Assembly: GCA_014359885.1 (NCBI GenBank) | Contig: JACIYN010000023.1 | Coordinates: 113,733-177,732, forward strand | DNA from: Desulfacinum sp. | GTDB lineage: Bacteria; Desulfobacterota; Syntrophobacteria; Syntrophobacterales; DSM-9756 | Direction: 5' to 3' | DNA length: 64,000 nt | In this document: positions 15,544 through 24,081 of the stretch, one piece after another | Numbering within the stretch: the stretch's first letter is position 1 | Layout: each line of letters begins with the position of its first letter | Position numbers and translations under genes: made by a program | Notes under the pieces: generated by a model | Told to the model about the DNA's origin: nothing | Seen by the model: only the letters and a program-made list of their open reading frames with translations | The model's database searches: none

Positions 15544-18152
15544 GAAATCCCCGCCGGACTTTTTCCCGCACGATCCGCCCGTGCGCCCTGGGGCTGGTGC
15601 TTGTGTGCGCCCTGGTCCTTTCCGGAACCGCCTCGGGCGCCGAGCAACCCAACGGCCAGGCGGCGGCCACCGAAACCCAGGCCCAGTACGAACAACTGTC
15701 GGCATCCCTCACCAAGGCCATTGCCGGCGAAAAGGTCCTCCTGGAGGAGCTGGCCAGGCGCGCCGAAGAACTGGGGCGCATGGAAGCGGCCGCCTCCCAG
15801 GAGATCAGCGCCATCCGGGTGCAGCTTTCCGCCTTCAGCAACCTTCTTTCCCTTTCCAGCGCCTCCCTTGAGGATCTCAACAAGGCCCAGGGAGCCCTCA
15901 AGCAGATCCTGGACACGACCGCTTCGCGCATCAAGGACCTTTCCGAGCGCCAGGCGGGGCTGGATCAACGGCTGAAGGAACTGGCCGACCAGCGTTCCCT
16001 CAACGAGAAGCAGACCCAAGACCTGAAGGCCCGGAAGGACGCCGCCCCCATCGTGCAGAGCCTTGTGAGCCAACTGAAGGAAGTCGACGATCTGCTCAAG
16101 AAGAAGGAAAAGCGCCTGCAGGGCCTTTCCGACAAGGTGGCCCAACTCCGAACCGACTGGGTCCGGATCCAGGAGGAAGCCTCCCTGCTCCAGGAGAAGC
16201 TTTCCGCACGGATCAACGAACAAAGGAAAGAGGAGCTCTTTCGAAGGAGCCGAAATCCCCTGGCGGCCTTGAGCCCGCAAGAGGTCCGAGCGGAAATGGA
16301 GCGGCTGGCCCTGCTCACCACCCGGCCGCTCACCCCCGATTTCTGGGTGGAACAGATGGGGTTCCTTTGGAAGACGGGCGGAATCCTCCTCATCACCTCG
16401 CTCTTGGTCTTCCTCATCGTGGAATGGATCCTGGTTCGGCTGCGCAACCTTTGCCGATCCCACATCACGGAATCCATGCGGCGCGAGAGGGGCTGGTACT
16501 GCCTGACCGTGCAACTGGCGGCCCGCTCCCTGCCCCTGGCCGGAGCCGTCCTTTTCGCCTACGGCTACGGCCTGGCCCGCAACCTCTACGATACCTTCCC
16601 GCCGCTTCGGCTGCTGGTCTTCATCCTCCTCCTGTGGCTCTTCACCTCATGGGGCATCCACTTTCTGGCCCTTCTCAAGGAGCGGGGCACGGGGGAAGTG
16701 GGCACCTTGGTGCGCCGCCGCCTCCGGCCGGCCCTTTCCGTGGGCCGATGGCTCCTGCTGGCCTACCTGTGCCTCCAGGAATTGCTGGGCCGCAGCAGCG
16801 CCCTGCTGCTCCTCTACCGCTTCCTGCTGGAGGTTCTCTTTCTCTGCTGGGCTCTGGCCATGGGAAGCGGCGTCAAGAAGAAGGTCCAGGCCGCGCCGCC
16901 CCAAGGCCCCCGTTCCCTGCGCAGGTGGGTGACCGTCTTCACCGTCTGGCTTTACGGGGTCGCCACGGTGGGACTCTTGCTGGAGCTGGCCGGTTACAGC
17001 CTCCTGGCCGTCCTCTGGTACGTGGGTTGGGCGCGAACGGCCGTGGTCGGCCTCTGGCTCTTCGTCTGCTTCCTGGCCTTGAGGGAATGGGAGGAGATCT
17101 CCGAGACGGCCTCCACCTTCGCCGCAGGAGCCGACGAGTCTTCCGAGCGGTCCTTCCAATGGCTCATGGTTCGCCTGCTCTGGGTCGTCTGGCTTTTTGC
17201 CGGCATCCTGGGGATTCTGGTGGCGTGGGGGGCCAAGCAGACCGTGATCCTCACCTTCTTCCGGGTGCTGAACACGCCCGTTCCCCTGGGAGGGCTTTCC
17301 TTCCGGCTCAGCGGCCTTCTCTACGCCGTGGCCATCCTGGCCCTGACCCACGCGGGCACCCGCCTTTTCAAGCAGGCCCTACGCAAGAGGGTCTTCCGCC
17401 ACAGCGGGTTGGAACTGGGGCTCCAGGAGTCGATCACCACCATCAGCGGATACGTTCTCTGGTTCCTGGGGGTCCTGGCCGCCTTGAACGCCCTGGGCTT
17501 CAGCGGCACGTCCCTCACCGTGGCCTTCGGCGCCCTGGGCGTTGGCCTGGGCTTCGGGCTGCAGAACATCTTCAACAACTTCATCAGCGGGCTGATCCTC
17601 CTGTTCGAACGGCCCATCCAGGTGGGGGACGCCATCGAAGTGGACGGGATCTGGGGGGAAGTCAAAAAGATCAATGTGCGCTCCACCGTCATCCAGACCT
17701 GGGACAACGCTTCTCTCATCATCCCCAATTCGGAATTCATCAGCGGCCGGGTGACCAACTGGAGCTTCAAGGACATGCGCCTGCGGCGAAACATCGACGT
17801 GGGCGTGGCCTACGGTTCCGACGTGGAGCTGGTGCGACGGACGCTCCTGGAAATCGCCGACAAGCATCCGCGCGTTTTCAAAAAGCCGGAACCCAGCGTT
17901 CTCTTTCTCGATTTCGGAGACAGCGCGCTCATCTTCCGGCTGCGGGTCTGGACCACCATCGATGCCTGCATCCAGGTGGAGACGGACATCCGCTTCGAAA
18001 TCGACCGGCTCTTCCGGGAGCGGGGGGTCGAGATCCCCTTCCCGCAAAGGGACATCCACATCCGGTCGGTGGTCTCGAGCTTTGAATCCGCCGTCCAAGG
18101 GGGCAGGGACCGGCGCGCCCGGGCCGAGAAGGAGGAGGGGGAAGATCCATGA
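15534..18152 (+). CDS. Large MscS-family channel (MscK/KefA-like) with coiled-coil periplasmic domain
   Basis: 872 residues from the ATG at 15534, inside the end of corA. A signal peptide (CALGLVLVCALVLSGTASGA) is followed by about 250 residues rich in heptads (KAIAGEKVLLEELARRAEELG and onward), probably a periplasmic coiled coil. Around ten membrane helices follow, then the MscS pore and beta domain: GALGVGLGFGLQNIFNNFISG and LFERPIQVGDAIEVDG. The size and architecture resemble E. coli MscK, a channel linked to K+ and turgor control. The end overlaps the DUF389 gene by four bases. Confidence 0.92.
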   Translation: MALGNPRRTFSRTIRPCALGLVLVCALVLSGTASGAEQPNGQAAATETQAQYEQLSASLTKAIAGEKVLLEELARRAEELGRMEAAASQEISAIRVQLSAFSNLLSLSSASLEDLNKAQGALKQILDTTASRIKDLSERQAGLDQRLKELADQRSLNEKQTQDLKARKDAAPIVQSLVSQLKEVDDLLKKKEKRLQGLSDKVAQLRTDWVRIQEEASLLQEKLSARINEQRKEELFRRSRNPLAALSPQEVRAEMERLALLTTRPLTPDFWVEQMGFLWKTGGILLITSLLVFLIVEWILVRLRNLCRSHITESMRRERGWYCLTVQLAARSLPLAGAVLFAYGYGLARNLYDTFPPLRLLVFILLLWLFTSWGIHFLALLKERGTGEVGTLVRRRLRPALSVGRWLLLAYLCLQELLGRSSALLLLYRFLLEVLFLCWALAMGSGVKKKVQAAPPQGPRSLRRWVTVFTVWLYGVATVGLLLELAGYSLLAVLWYVGWARTAVVGLWLFVCFLALREWEEISETASTFAAGADESSERSFQWLMVRLLWVVWLFAGILGILVAWGAKQTVILTFFRVLNTPVPLGGLSFRLSGLLYAVAILALTHAGTRLFKQALRKRVFRHSGLELGLQESITTISGYVLWFLGVLAALNALGFSGTSLTVAFGALGVGLGFGLQNIFNNFISGLILLFERPIQVGDAIEVDGIWGEVKKINVRSTVIQTWDNASLIIPNSEFISGRVTNWSFKDMRLRRNIDVGVAYGSDVELVRRTLLEIADKHPRVFKKPEPSVLFLDFGDSALIFRLRVWTTIDACIQVETDIRFEIDRLFRERGVEIPFPQRDIHIRSVVSSFESAVQGGRDRRARAEKEEGEDP

Positions 18153-19183
18153 GGCTGGTGGAGATGACCCTTCCCCGGGACGTGTGCGACTTCGCCCTGC
18201 AGACCCTCCGGGATGCGGGCTTCAGGGATGCCTTTGCGGCCCCTCTGGACGACCAACTGGCGCTGGTGCGTGTGGTTGCAAGCCCCGAAGCGGTGGAGCC
18301 CCTCCTGGAGATGATCAACCGGAACTACGAGGCTCTGCCCGAATTCCGAGCCTGGGTGCTGGAGGTGGAAGCGGTGCTTCCCCGGGAGGAGGAAGAGCCG
18401 AAGGCGGGGGCCGATCCCCGACCGGAACCGGGCCGCCGGTTCTGGGACAGCCGCCTCCTTCGGATGAGCCGGGAAGAACTCTACACGGACGTTTCCCAGG
18501 CCACCGTCCCCAACCTGGCCTATGTGGTTCTCGTGGTCCTTTCCGTGGTGGTGGCCACGGTGGGCATGGTGCGCGGGAGTCAGGTGGTGGTTTTGGGCGC
18601 CATGGTCATCGCCCCGCTGCTGAGTCCCAACGTGGCGCTGGCCATGGCCACCACGTTGGGCGACGGCGCCCTGGCCCTGTCCGCCGTGTCGAGTCTGGCC
18701 GTCGGGACGACGGCGGCCGTGGCGAGCGCGGCCGCCTTCGGCCTGTTTCTGCAGGCGGATCCCGGCCTTCCGGAAATCGCCTCCAGGACCTACGTGACCC
18801 TGAGCGACGTGGTGCTGGCTCTCGCCTCGGGGGCCGCCGGGGCCCTGGCCATGACCACCGGGATGGCTTCCGCCTTGGTGGGCGTCATGGTGGCGGTGGC
18901 CCTGCTGCCGCCCCTGACCGCCTGCGGTCTGCTGCTGGGATCCGGGCATGCGGCCCACGCCTGGCGGGCGGCCCTGCTCTTTTGCGCCAATCTCATCGGC
19001 ATCAACCTGTCCTGCGTGCTCTGTTTTTGGGTGATGGGCATCCGCCCGTCCCTGTGGTGGGAGGAGGAAAAGGCGCGGAACGCGCGGATCTGGGCGGCCT
19101 TGGTGTGGGCGGCCCTGATGGTGCTTCTCCTGGTGCTCATCTGGCACACCAAGACCCCCCTGCCGGCCGAGGAGGCTCCGTGA
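18149..19183 (+). CDS. DUF389 family membrane protein
   Basis: 344 residues, starting in an ATGA overlap with the channel gene. An N-terminal soluble domain of about 110 residues is followed by six or more hydrophobic helices, including VLGAMVIAPLLSPNVALAMA and ALVGVMVAVALLPPLTACGL, characteristic of DUF389 proteins (TIGR00341-type). The family function is unknown. Coupling to a mechanosensitive channel and CorA suggests a role in ion or osmotic balance; inference only. Confidence 0.88.
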   Translation: MRLVEMTLPRDVCDFALQTLRDAGFRDAFAAPLDDQLALVRVVASPEAVEPLLEMINRNYEALPEFRAWVLEVEAVLPREEEEPKAGADPRPEPGRRFWDSRLLRMSREELYTDVSQATVPNLAYVVLVVLSVVVATVGMVRGSQVVVLGAMVIAPLLSPNVALAMATTLGDGALALSAVSSLAVGTTAAVASAAAFGLFLQADPGLPEIASRTYVTLSDVVLALASGAAGALAMTTGMASALVGVMVAVALLPPLTACGLLLGSGHAAHAWRAALLFCANLIGINLSCVLCFWVMGIRPSLWWEEEKARNARIWAALVWAALMVLLLVLIWHTKTPLPAEEAP

Positions 19184-19199
19184 GGAAGAAGACCGGGCC

Positions 19200-19760
19200 A
19201 TGAACCAAAAGCTTCGCCGATTCTACGACCGCTTCGTCCGGATCCACGGCGATCCCCACGAAATCGCCCTGGGATTCGCCTTGGGCATCCTGGTGGGCAT
19301 GACGCCCACCCTGGGCGTGCAGATGGTCCTGGCCGCCTTCCTGGCGGCCGTGCTTGGCTGGAACAAGATCGCCGCCGCGGCGGGGGTCTGGATCACCAAC
19401 CCCGTGACCGCCCCCCTCATCTATTCCCTCAACTACTGGGTGGGAGCCCGCCTGCTGAGCCTGGGAAAGGCCGCACATCACGGCGCGGCCCTGCAGACCA
19501 AGGGCTTCGTCTATGTTCTCACGAAGGCGCCCCACGTGCTGGGCGCCATGGCCCTGGGAGGTCTCGTGGTGGGGCTCCCCCTGGCGGTTCTGGGCTACTG
19601 GCTGGCGCTTCGCGCCGTCACGGGTTACCGGGAGAAGGTGAAGACGCGGATCAGCCGGGCCCGCGAGCGCCTGCGCCACGAACGGGCCGCCAGGAAAGCG
19701 CAACGCCGCGAGGGGGCGGCGGGAAAGGGCCCCGCGGACAAGAGAGGAGTCGCCCCATGA
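19200..19760 (+). CDS. DUF2062 domain protein
   Basis: 186 residues, 16 bases after the DUF389 gene. It contains the DUF2062 signature GFALGILVGMTPTLGVQMVL, the WITNPVTAPLIYSLNYWVG segment, three to four membrane helices and a basic tail rich in Arg and Lys (residues 145-186). The family is widespread and uncharacterised. The stop overlaps the next start by four bases. Confidence 0.88.
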   Translation: MNQKLRRFYDRFVRIHGDPHEIALGFALGILVGMTPTLGVQMVLAAFLAAVLGWNKIAAAAGVWITNPVTAPLIYSLNYWVGARLLSLGKAAHHGAALQTKGFVYVLTKAPHVLGAMALGGLVVGLPLAVLGYWLALRAVTGYREKVKTRISRARERLRHERAARKAQRREGAAGKGPADKRGVAP

Positions 19761-21382
19761 ACCCGTCCAAGGACCTGGAAGACCTGGTCCTCACATCGGA
19801 GGACCAAATCCCCCAACCGTTCCGGCCGCCCTTCACGGATCAACGGACCTACCTGTGCGACGGTCGCATGGTGCCGTGGTCCGGGCCGCAGAGCGAGGTG
19901 CTTTCCCCCATCCACATGGCGGGGGACGGCGGGAGCCCCGAGCCCGTGAGCCTGGGCCGCGTTCCCGATCTGGACGCGGGCCGGGCCCTGGAATGCCTGG
20001 AAGCCGCCCATCGCGCCTACGACCACGGGCGCGGCCCCTGGCCCACCCTGCCCGTTGCGGAACGCCTGGGCCACATGGAGGACTTTGTCCACCGGATGGT
20101 GGCCCGCAAGGACCAGGTGGTCCGGCTGATCATGTGGGAAATCTGCAAGAGCCGAAAAGACGCGGAAAAGGAATTCACGCGGACGGTCCAATACATCCGG
20201 GACACCATCGACGCCCTGAAAGACCTGGACCGGGCGTCCTCCCGGTTCGTCTTCCAGGAAGGCATCCTGGCGCAGATCCGACGGGCTCCGCTGGGGGTGG
20301 CCTTGTGCATGGGACCCTTTAACTACCCGCTGAACGAAACCTTCGCCACCCTCATCCCGGCCCTGCTCATGGGAAACACGGTCGTGTTCAAGCCTCCCAA
20401 GCACGGCTGCCTTCTCTACGAACCCCTCCTGGAAGCCTTCCGGGACGCCTTTCCTCCGGGGGTGGTGAACATGGTCACGGGGGCCGGATCCCGGGTGATC
20501 CCGCCCCTCATGGAATCGGGCAAGGTGAACGTCTTCGCCTTCATCGGCACCAGCCGGGTGGCCAACTCCCTGAGGCAGCGCCATCCCAAGCTGAACCGGC
20601 TGCGCTGCGTCCTGGGCCTGGAAGCCAAGAACCCGGCGATCGTCCTGCCGGACGCGGACCTGGAGGTGACCGTGCGCGAGTGCGTCCTGGGCGGCCTTTC
20701 GTTCAACGGGCAGCGGTGCACGGCCCTGAAGATCTTCTTTGTGCACAAGACCCTGGCGGAAAGGTTCGTGAGGGATTTGAGCGACGCCGTCTCCTCCGTG
20801 CCCGTGGGGCTTCCGTGGCAGGATCCCCTCATCACCCCGTTGGCGGAACCGGGAAAACCCGACCATCTGGCGTCCCTCATCCAGAACGCCCTGGCCCTGG
20901 GCGCCCGCATCACCAACGAAGGGGGCGGATCCCGGCATTACTCCGCCTTCCGGCCGGCGGTGGTCTACCCGGTGGATGCCCGCATGCGACTCTTCCACGA
21001 AGAACAGTTCGGACCCGTGCTGCCCGTGGTTCCCTACGAAGACCTGGAAGAACCGGTGCGGGCGGTGATCGAATCCCCCTACGGCCAGCAGCTGAGCCTC
21101 TTCGGAACCGACCCCCAGCGGATGGCCCGACTCATCGACCCCCTGGTGAACCAGGTGTGCCGGGTCAACCTCAACTGCCAGTGCCAGCGGGGGCCGGACA
21201 CGTTTCCCTTCACCGGGCGGAAGGACAGCGCCGAATCGACCCTTTCGGTGGCCGACGCCCTGAGGGCCTTTTCCATCCGCACCCTGGTGGCCGCCCGGGA
21301 CGACGAGGCCGACAAGGCCCTCATCCGAACCATCCTGCGGGAACGCCTGTCGCGCTTTCTTTCCACGGACTTTCTGCTCTGA
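19757..21382 (+). CDS. gapN: GapN-type aldehyde dehydrogenase (non-phosphorylating glyceraldehyde-3-phosphate dehydrogenase)
   Basis: 541 residues. Aldehyde dehydrogenase superfamily motifs are intact: Asn189 in GPFNYPLNE, general base Glu289 in LGLEAKNP and catalytic Cys321 in FNGQRCTA. The C-terminal CQCQRGPDTFPFTGRKDS segment matches GapN and archaeal-type GAPN enzymes. These oxidise glyceraldehyde-3-phosphate directly to 3-phosphoglycerate, usually with NADP+. It is longer than the roughly 475-residue streptococcal GapN because of an N-terminal extension. It overlaps the DUF2062 gene by four bases and precedes a sugar-phosphate kinase by eight, so the pair may form a glycolytic bypass. 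Confidence 0.85.
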   Translation: MNPSKDLEDLVLTSEDQIPQPFRPPFTDQRTYLCDGRMVPWSGPQSEVLSPIHMAGDGGSPEPVSLGRVPDLDAGRALECLEAAHRAYDHGRGPWPTLPVAERLGHMEDFVHRMVARKDQVVRLIMWEICKSRKDAEKEFTRTVQYIRDTIDALKDLDRASSRFVFQEGILAQIRRAPLGVALCMGPFNYPLNETFATLIPALLMGNTVVFKPPKHGCLLYEPLLEAFRDAFPPGVVNMVTGAGSRVIPPLMESGKVNVFAFIGTSRVANSLRQRHPKLNRLRCVLGLEAKNPAIVLPDADLEVTVRECVLGGLSFNGQRCTALKIFFVHKTLAERFVRDLSDAVSSVPVGLPWQDPLITPLAEPGKPDHLASLIQNALALGARITNEGGGSRHYSAFRPAVVYPVDARMRLFHEEQFGPVLPVVPYEDLEEPVRAVIESPYGQQLSLFGTDPQRMARLIDPLVNQVCRVNLNCQCQRGPDTFPFTGRKDSAESTLSVADALRAFSIRTLVAARDDEADKALIRTILRERLSRFLSTDFLL

Positions 21383-21390
21383 GGTGCCCC

Positions 21391-22329
21391 ATGATCTATA
21401 CCGTGACGCTCAACCCCGCCCTGGACCGGACGCTCGTGGTGGACCGGCTCGTGGAAGACGACACCGTGCGGATCCGAAAGGAGACCTACTACGCGGGCGG
21501 GAAAGGGATCGACGTCTCCCGGGTCATCCGGGAGCTGGAAGGCCACAGCGTGGCCCTGGGCTTCGTGGGCGGCTACGACGGGTCCCACCTGGAGGGGCTG
21601 CTCATCAATGCGGGGGTGCTCACCGACTTCGTGCGCATCGGCGGGGAAACCCGCACCAACCTCATCGTGAAGGAAGCGGAAACGGGGCGGCAGTTCGTCT
21701 TGAGCGCCGGTGGCCCCGAGGTGCGGGCGGCGGAGATCGGGGAGCTCTACCACCAGATCCTCCGGCTGCCGGACATGGAGTACATGGTCCTGAGCGGCAG
21801 CCTGCCCCGGGGGGTTTCTCCCAACGTGTACGGCCAACTGGTGCTGGCGGCCCGGAAGAAGGGGGCCTTCGTCATGCTGGACGCCGACGGGGAGGCGCTT
21901 CGGGAGGCCCTGAACTACCGGCCCCACTGCATCAAGCCCAACCGGCACGAACTGAGCCGCCTGGCGGGCCGGGACGTCTCCTCCCGGGAGGAGATCCTGG
22001 CCGCGTGCCGGGACATCCACCGCCGGGGTGTGCCCTTCGTGCTGGTTTCCCGCGGAAAAGACGGCCTGATCCTTTCCTGTGCGGAGGGACCTGCCATTCA
22101 GGCCGTGGGGCCCGCGGTGCAGGTGGACTCCACGGTGGGGGCGGGCGATTCCGCCGTGGCCGGCTTCATCCTGGCCCACTCAAGGGGCCGGAGCCTGGAA
22201 GAGTGCGTTCGGCTCGCCTGCGCCGCCGGCACGGCCACCGCCATGACCCCCGGCACCGAACTGTGCCACCGCCGAACCGTGGAGGAGCTCCTCGCCCAAA
22301 TCACCGTGGAGGTCCTCCCCGCCCCGTGA
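21391..22329 (+). CDS. pfkB: PfkB-family sugar-phosphate kinase (phosphofructokinase-like)
   Basis: 312 residues from the ATG at 21391, eight bases after gapN. It starts MIYTVTLNPALDRTL, typical of 1-phosphofructokinase and PfkB, with the substrate-binding GGKGIDVSR motif near residue 38 and the catalytic anion-hole motif STVGAGDSAVAG near residue 246. It transfers phosphate from ATP to fructose-6-phosphate, fructose-1-phosphate or tagatose-6-phosphate. No PTS genes are nearby, which favours a phosphofructokinase role. Last gene of the operon; no clear terminator seen. Confidence 0.85.
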   Translation: MIYTVTLNPALDRTLVVDRLVEDDTVRIRKETYYAGGKGIDVSRVIRELEGHSVALGFVGGYDGSHLEGLLINAGVLTDFVRIGGETRTNLIVKEAETGRQFVLSAGGPEVRAAEIGELYHQILRLPDMEYMVLSGSLPRGVSPNVYGQLVLAARKKGAFVMLDADGEALREALNYRPHCIKPNRHELSRLAGRDVSSREEILAACRDIHRRGVPFVLVSRGKDGLILSCAEGPAIQAVGPAVQVDSTVGAGDSAVAGFILAHSRGRSLEECVRLACAAGTATAMTPGTELCHRRTVEELLAQITVEVLPAP

Positions 22330-22413
22330 GCGCCGCTCCCAAGCCGCGACGGCCGTTCCGATGCACTGGATCCTATCGAGGAGACTCGACCGGCGGAGCC
22401 CAAGGGCCATTTG

Positions 22414-22752
22414 TCAGCCACCAATGATTTCATTCAATCCATCGATAATTAATTCAAGCTCTTCGGCAGAAATTCTCCCGATCTTTTCTCCAATTCTTTT
22501 GGTGGATAACGTTCTGATCTGGCTGATTTTAACCCAGGACTTCTTGGGCAGCTTGGTCCTTGTAAGCTCAAAAGTTAAGGGGAACCCCGCCTTCTGAGGT
22601 TGGCTGGTGATTGCCATGGCTATGACAGTACCGGACTTTTCATTGAAGATATCATGGCTCAAGATAAGAACAGGGCGAAATCCGCCCTGTTCACTCCCTA
22701 TTACAGGATTCAAATCCGCCCAGCAAATATCTCCTCTCAATATCTTGGCCAT
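22414..22752 (-). CDS. MazF-like mRNA interferase toxin
   Basis: 112 residues. Typical MazF/PemK fold signatures: RGDICWADLNPVIGSEQGGFRPVLILS at the start, AITSQ in the middle and WVKISQIRTLSTKRIG near the end. Such toxins cut RNA at short sequences when their antitoxin is lost. The start lies 16 bases inside the antitoxin gene. GC content is much lower than in flanking operons, which suggests horizontal gain. Confidence 0.92.
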   Translation of the reverse strand: MAKILRGDICWADLNPVIGSEQGGFRPVLILSHDIFNEKSGTVIAMAITSQPQKAGFPLTFELTRTKLPKKSWVKISQIRTLSTKRIGEKIGRISAEELELIIDGLNEIIGG

Positions 22753-22979
22753 CCATGGATCTCCAGCGAAAAACCCTCTTCCGCCATATCCTGTTCACAA
22801 TCCGGATCAAGTTTCGCACATTCTCGAGACAAGCGAGTCTTTTTCAACCGATTAAGTTTATCCTTAATGGCCTCTTGGATGGCTTTGCTTCTGCTCGGAA
22901 ATACGTTGGACTTCACCAACAAATCAAGTTCCTTCAATAAATCCTCATCTATTGTAATAGCAATTCTTGAGGCAGGCAT
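22737..22979 (-). CDS. Ribbon-helix-helix antitoxin partner of MazF-like toxin
   Basis: 80 residues counted from the ATG at 22979, chosen because GGAGG lies eight bases upstream; in-frame ATGs at 22985 and 22997 are too close to it or precede it. The N-terminal RIAITIDEDLLKELDLL and SRSKAIQEAIKDKL match a CopG/MetJ-type DNA-binding fold, and the acidic C-terminus (DPDCEQDMAEEGF) probably wraps the toxin. It should repress its own promoter. Confidence 0.88.
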   Translation of the reverse strand: MPASRIAITIDEDLLKELDLLVKSNVFPSRSKAIQEAIKDKLNRLKKTRLSRECAKLDPDCEQDMAEEGFSLEIHGWPRY

Positions 22980-22998
22980 TCTCATCACCTCCGGCATG

Positions 22999-23033
22999 AT
23001 GATGTATCATACCAGGCTTTCTCTCAAAGACAA
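22999..23033 (-). promoter_or_regulatory. Promoter and candidate operator of the toxin-antitoxin operon
   Basis: Read on the minus strand: a TTGTCT -35 box (23028-23033), a 16-base spacer and a TATGAT -10 box (23006-23011). A perfect dyad ATGAT-GT-ATCAT (22999-23010) overlaps the -10 box, where a ribbon-helix-helix antitoxin could bind and autoregulate. Confidence 0.6.
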
Positions 23034-23264
23034 ACATGGTTATGGGCAACCAAAAAGATAGACGGCAAGGATGCCCGAGGGCGTTGGGGGCATTTCCCTT
23101 TGGAGCAGCTGCGAGATTTTTTCATCGAGGGTCATGGTGGTCATCCTGCCATCCCTTGTCGGCCCGTTTTCGCGCGGGCGCAAGGCCCGCCCCCACGGGA
23201 CGATTTCCCAAGACCCGGACGGAGCGTTTTCCCCATGAGGTTCTTGGAGCGTCGCGCGATCCGA

Positions 23265-23285
23265 GGGCGGGGATAAACCCCGCCC
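23265..23285. repeat. GGGCGGGG/CCCCGCCC hairpin
   Basis: Eight-base arms with an ATAAA loop, similar to the hairpin at 11826-11844. Confidence 0.6.
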
Positions 23286-23373
23286 CTACGCAGGAGTTCA
23301 ATCCGGTGCCCGTGGCGGCGTTGTGGCGAAAACCGAAACCCTGCCCCTAAGCAGGAGGTGAATCCCCTTTGAT

Positions 23374-23399
23374 GGAGGCGAATCCCGATTCGCCCCTCC
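23374..23399. repeat. GGCGAAT/ATTCGCC palindrome, divergent family member
   Basis: Inverted arms GGAGGCGAAT and ATTCGCCCCTCC around CCCG. It resembles the GTAGGGGCGAAT palindromes at 6657, 14357 and 51143 but with changed outer bases. Confidence 0.55.
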
Positions 23400-23508
23400 A
23401 GCTCACCGTGTTCTTGAAAAGAATCGTGCCGGACAGGGGAGTTTCGCCTGCCGGTCTTCCTCGCCGCACCGCAGATCAGCGGATTTTCCGCGAAAGAACG
23501 ACCATATC

Positions 23509-23538
23509 CCGCGGGGCGGAAGCCCCGCGGCTACGAAG
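23509..23538. repeat. Half-copy of the composite palindromic element
   Basis: CCGCGGGGC/GCCCCGCGG hairpin (23509-23530) followed by CTACGAAG, matching one end of the elements at 6382-6512 and 14097-14221. Confidence 0.65.
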
Positions 23539-23590
23539 AGAACGGAAATTCACCGGCCTTGTGAGTTGGAGAGTCTTTGTCGGACAGGTT

Positions 23591-24019
23591 TTAGGAATGT
23601 TCGCCGTGATGGCCCCTTTCGGCCTTGGGCGCTTCCTTGGGGGGAGCGTGTTCGGCCTTGGCGGGCTCATGCTTCGCCGGAGCATGGGCTTCGGACGCCT
23701 TCATGTGGGCCGGAGCATGAGCCGCGCCCGCCTTTTCCTGCGCCGCCTCCTTCTGGCCCACAACCCAGGAACCGCCCTGCTTGACCAGCGGGATCTGGGC
23801 GTCCACCTCGATGGTTCCCGTCACCGCCACCACCGCCGTGTCTTCGCCCTGCTCCACCACCTTGTAGGATAACTTGGAGGCATCCATCCGGATGCCCTTG
23901 TGCTTGGAAACAATCTGCTTTTCCAGGAAGCTCTTGGCCGCTTCCTCCGGACCCTTCTTGGCGCAGCCCGCCGCCGCAACCAGACCCACCGCCATCAGAA
24001 CACACAGCAACCGCTTCAT
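23591..24019 (-). CDS. Predicted lipoprotein with His/Ala/Pro/Glu/Lys-rich tail
   Basis: 142 residues from the ATG at 24019, preceded by AAGGAGGGAAG. The signal MKRLLCVLMAVGLVAAAGC ends in a lipobox, with the lipid-anchored cysteine at residue 19. A folded domain of about 75 residues follows (SYKVVEQGEDTAVVAVTGTIEVD), then a low-complexity tail from about residue 100 rich in Ala, His, Pro, Lys and Glu (HAPAHMKASEAHAP). The tail could bind metal ions or cell wall. It lies 62 bases downstream of the oxidoreductase beta gene. Function unknown. Confidence 0.8.
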   Translation of the reverse strand: MKRLLCVLMAVGLVAAAGCAKKGPEEAAKSFLEKQIVSKHKGIRMDASKLSYKVVEQGEDTAVVAVTGTIEVDAQIPLVKQGGSWVVGQKEAAQEKAGAAHAPAHMKASEAHAPAKHEPAKAEHAPPKEAPKAERGHHGEHS

Positions 24020-24081
24020 CGCCTTCCCTCCTTGCCTTGGGGTTGTCGAAAGACCCGATCCAGTTTGTGTGAACTCTTGTA

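Larger units (their letters stand above)
23034..23590. other. Non-coding stretch with repeats
   Basis: No gene supported. It contains a GGGCGGGG/CCCCGCCC hairpin (23265-23285), a GGAGGCGAAT/ATTCGCC palindrome (23374-23399), a half-copy of the composite repeat (23509-23538) and a GTCGGACAGG end at 23579-23588. Open frames here run through repeats or antisense to the lipoprotein gene. Confidence 0.7.

Noticed and set aside
22339..22413. tRNA or small RNA gene after the PfkB-type kinase
   Set aside because: No cloverleaf pattern or CCA end could be drawn from the sequence; likewise no tRNA was seen in any other gap.
23369..23872. Plus-strand gene opposite the lipoprotein
   Set aside because: It is antisense to a gene with a clear lipobox and ribosome site and begins within repeats.
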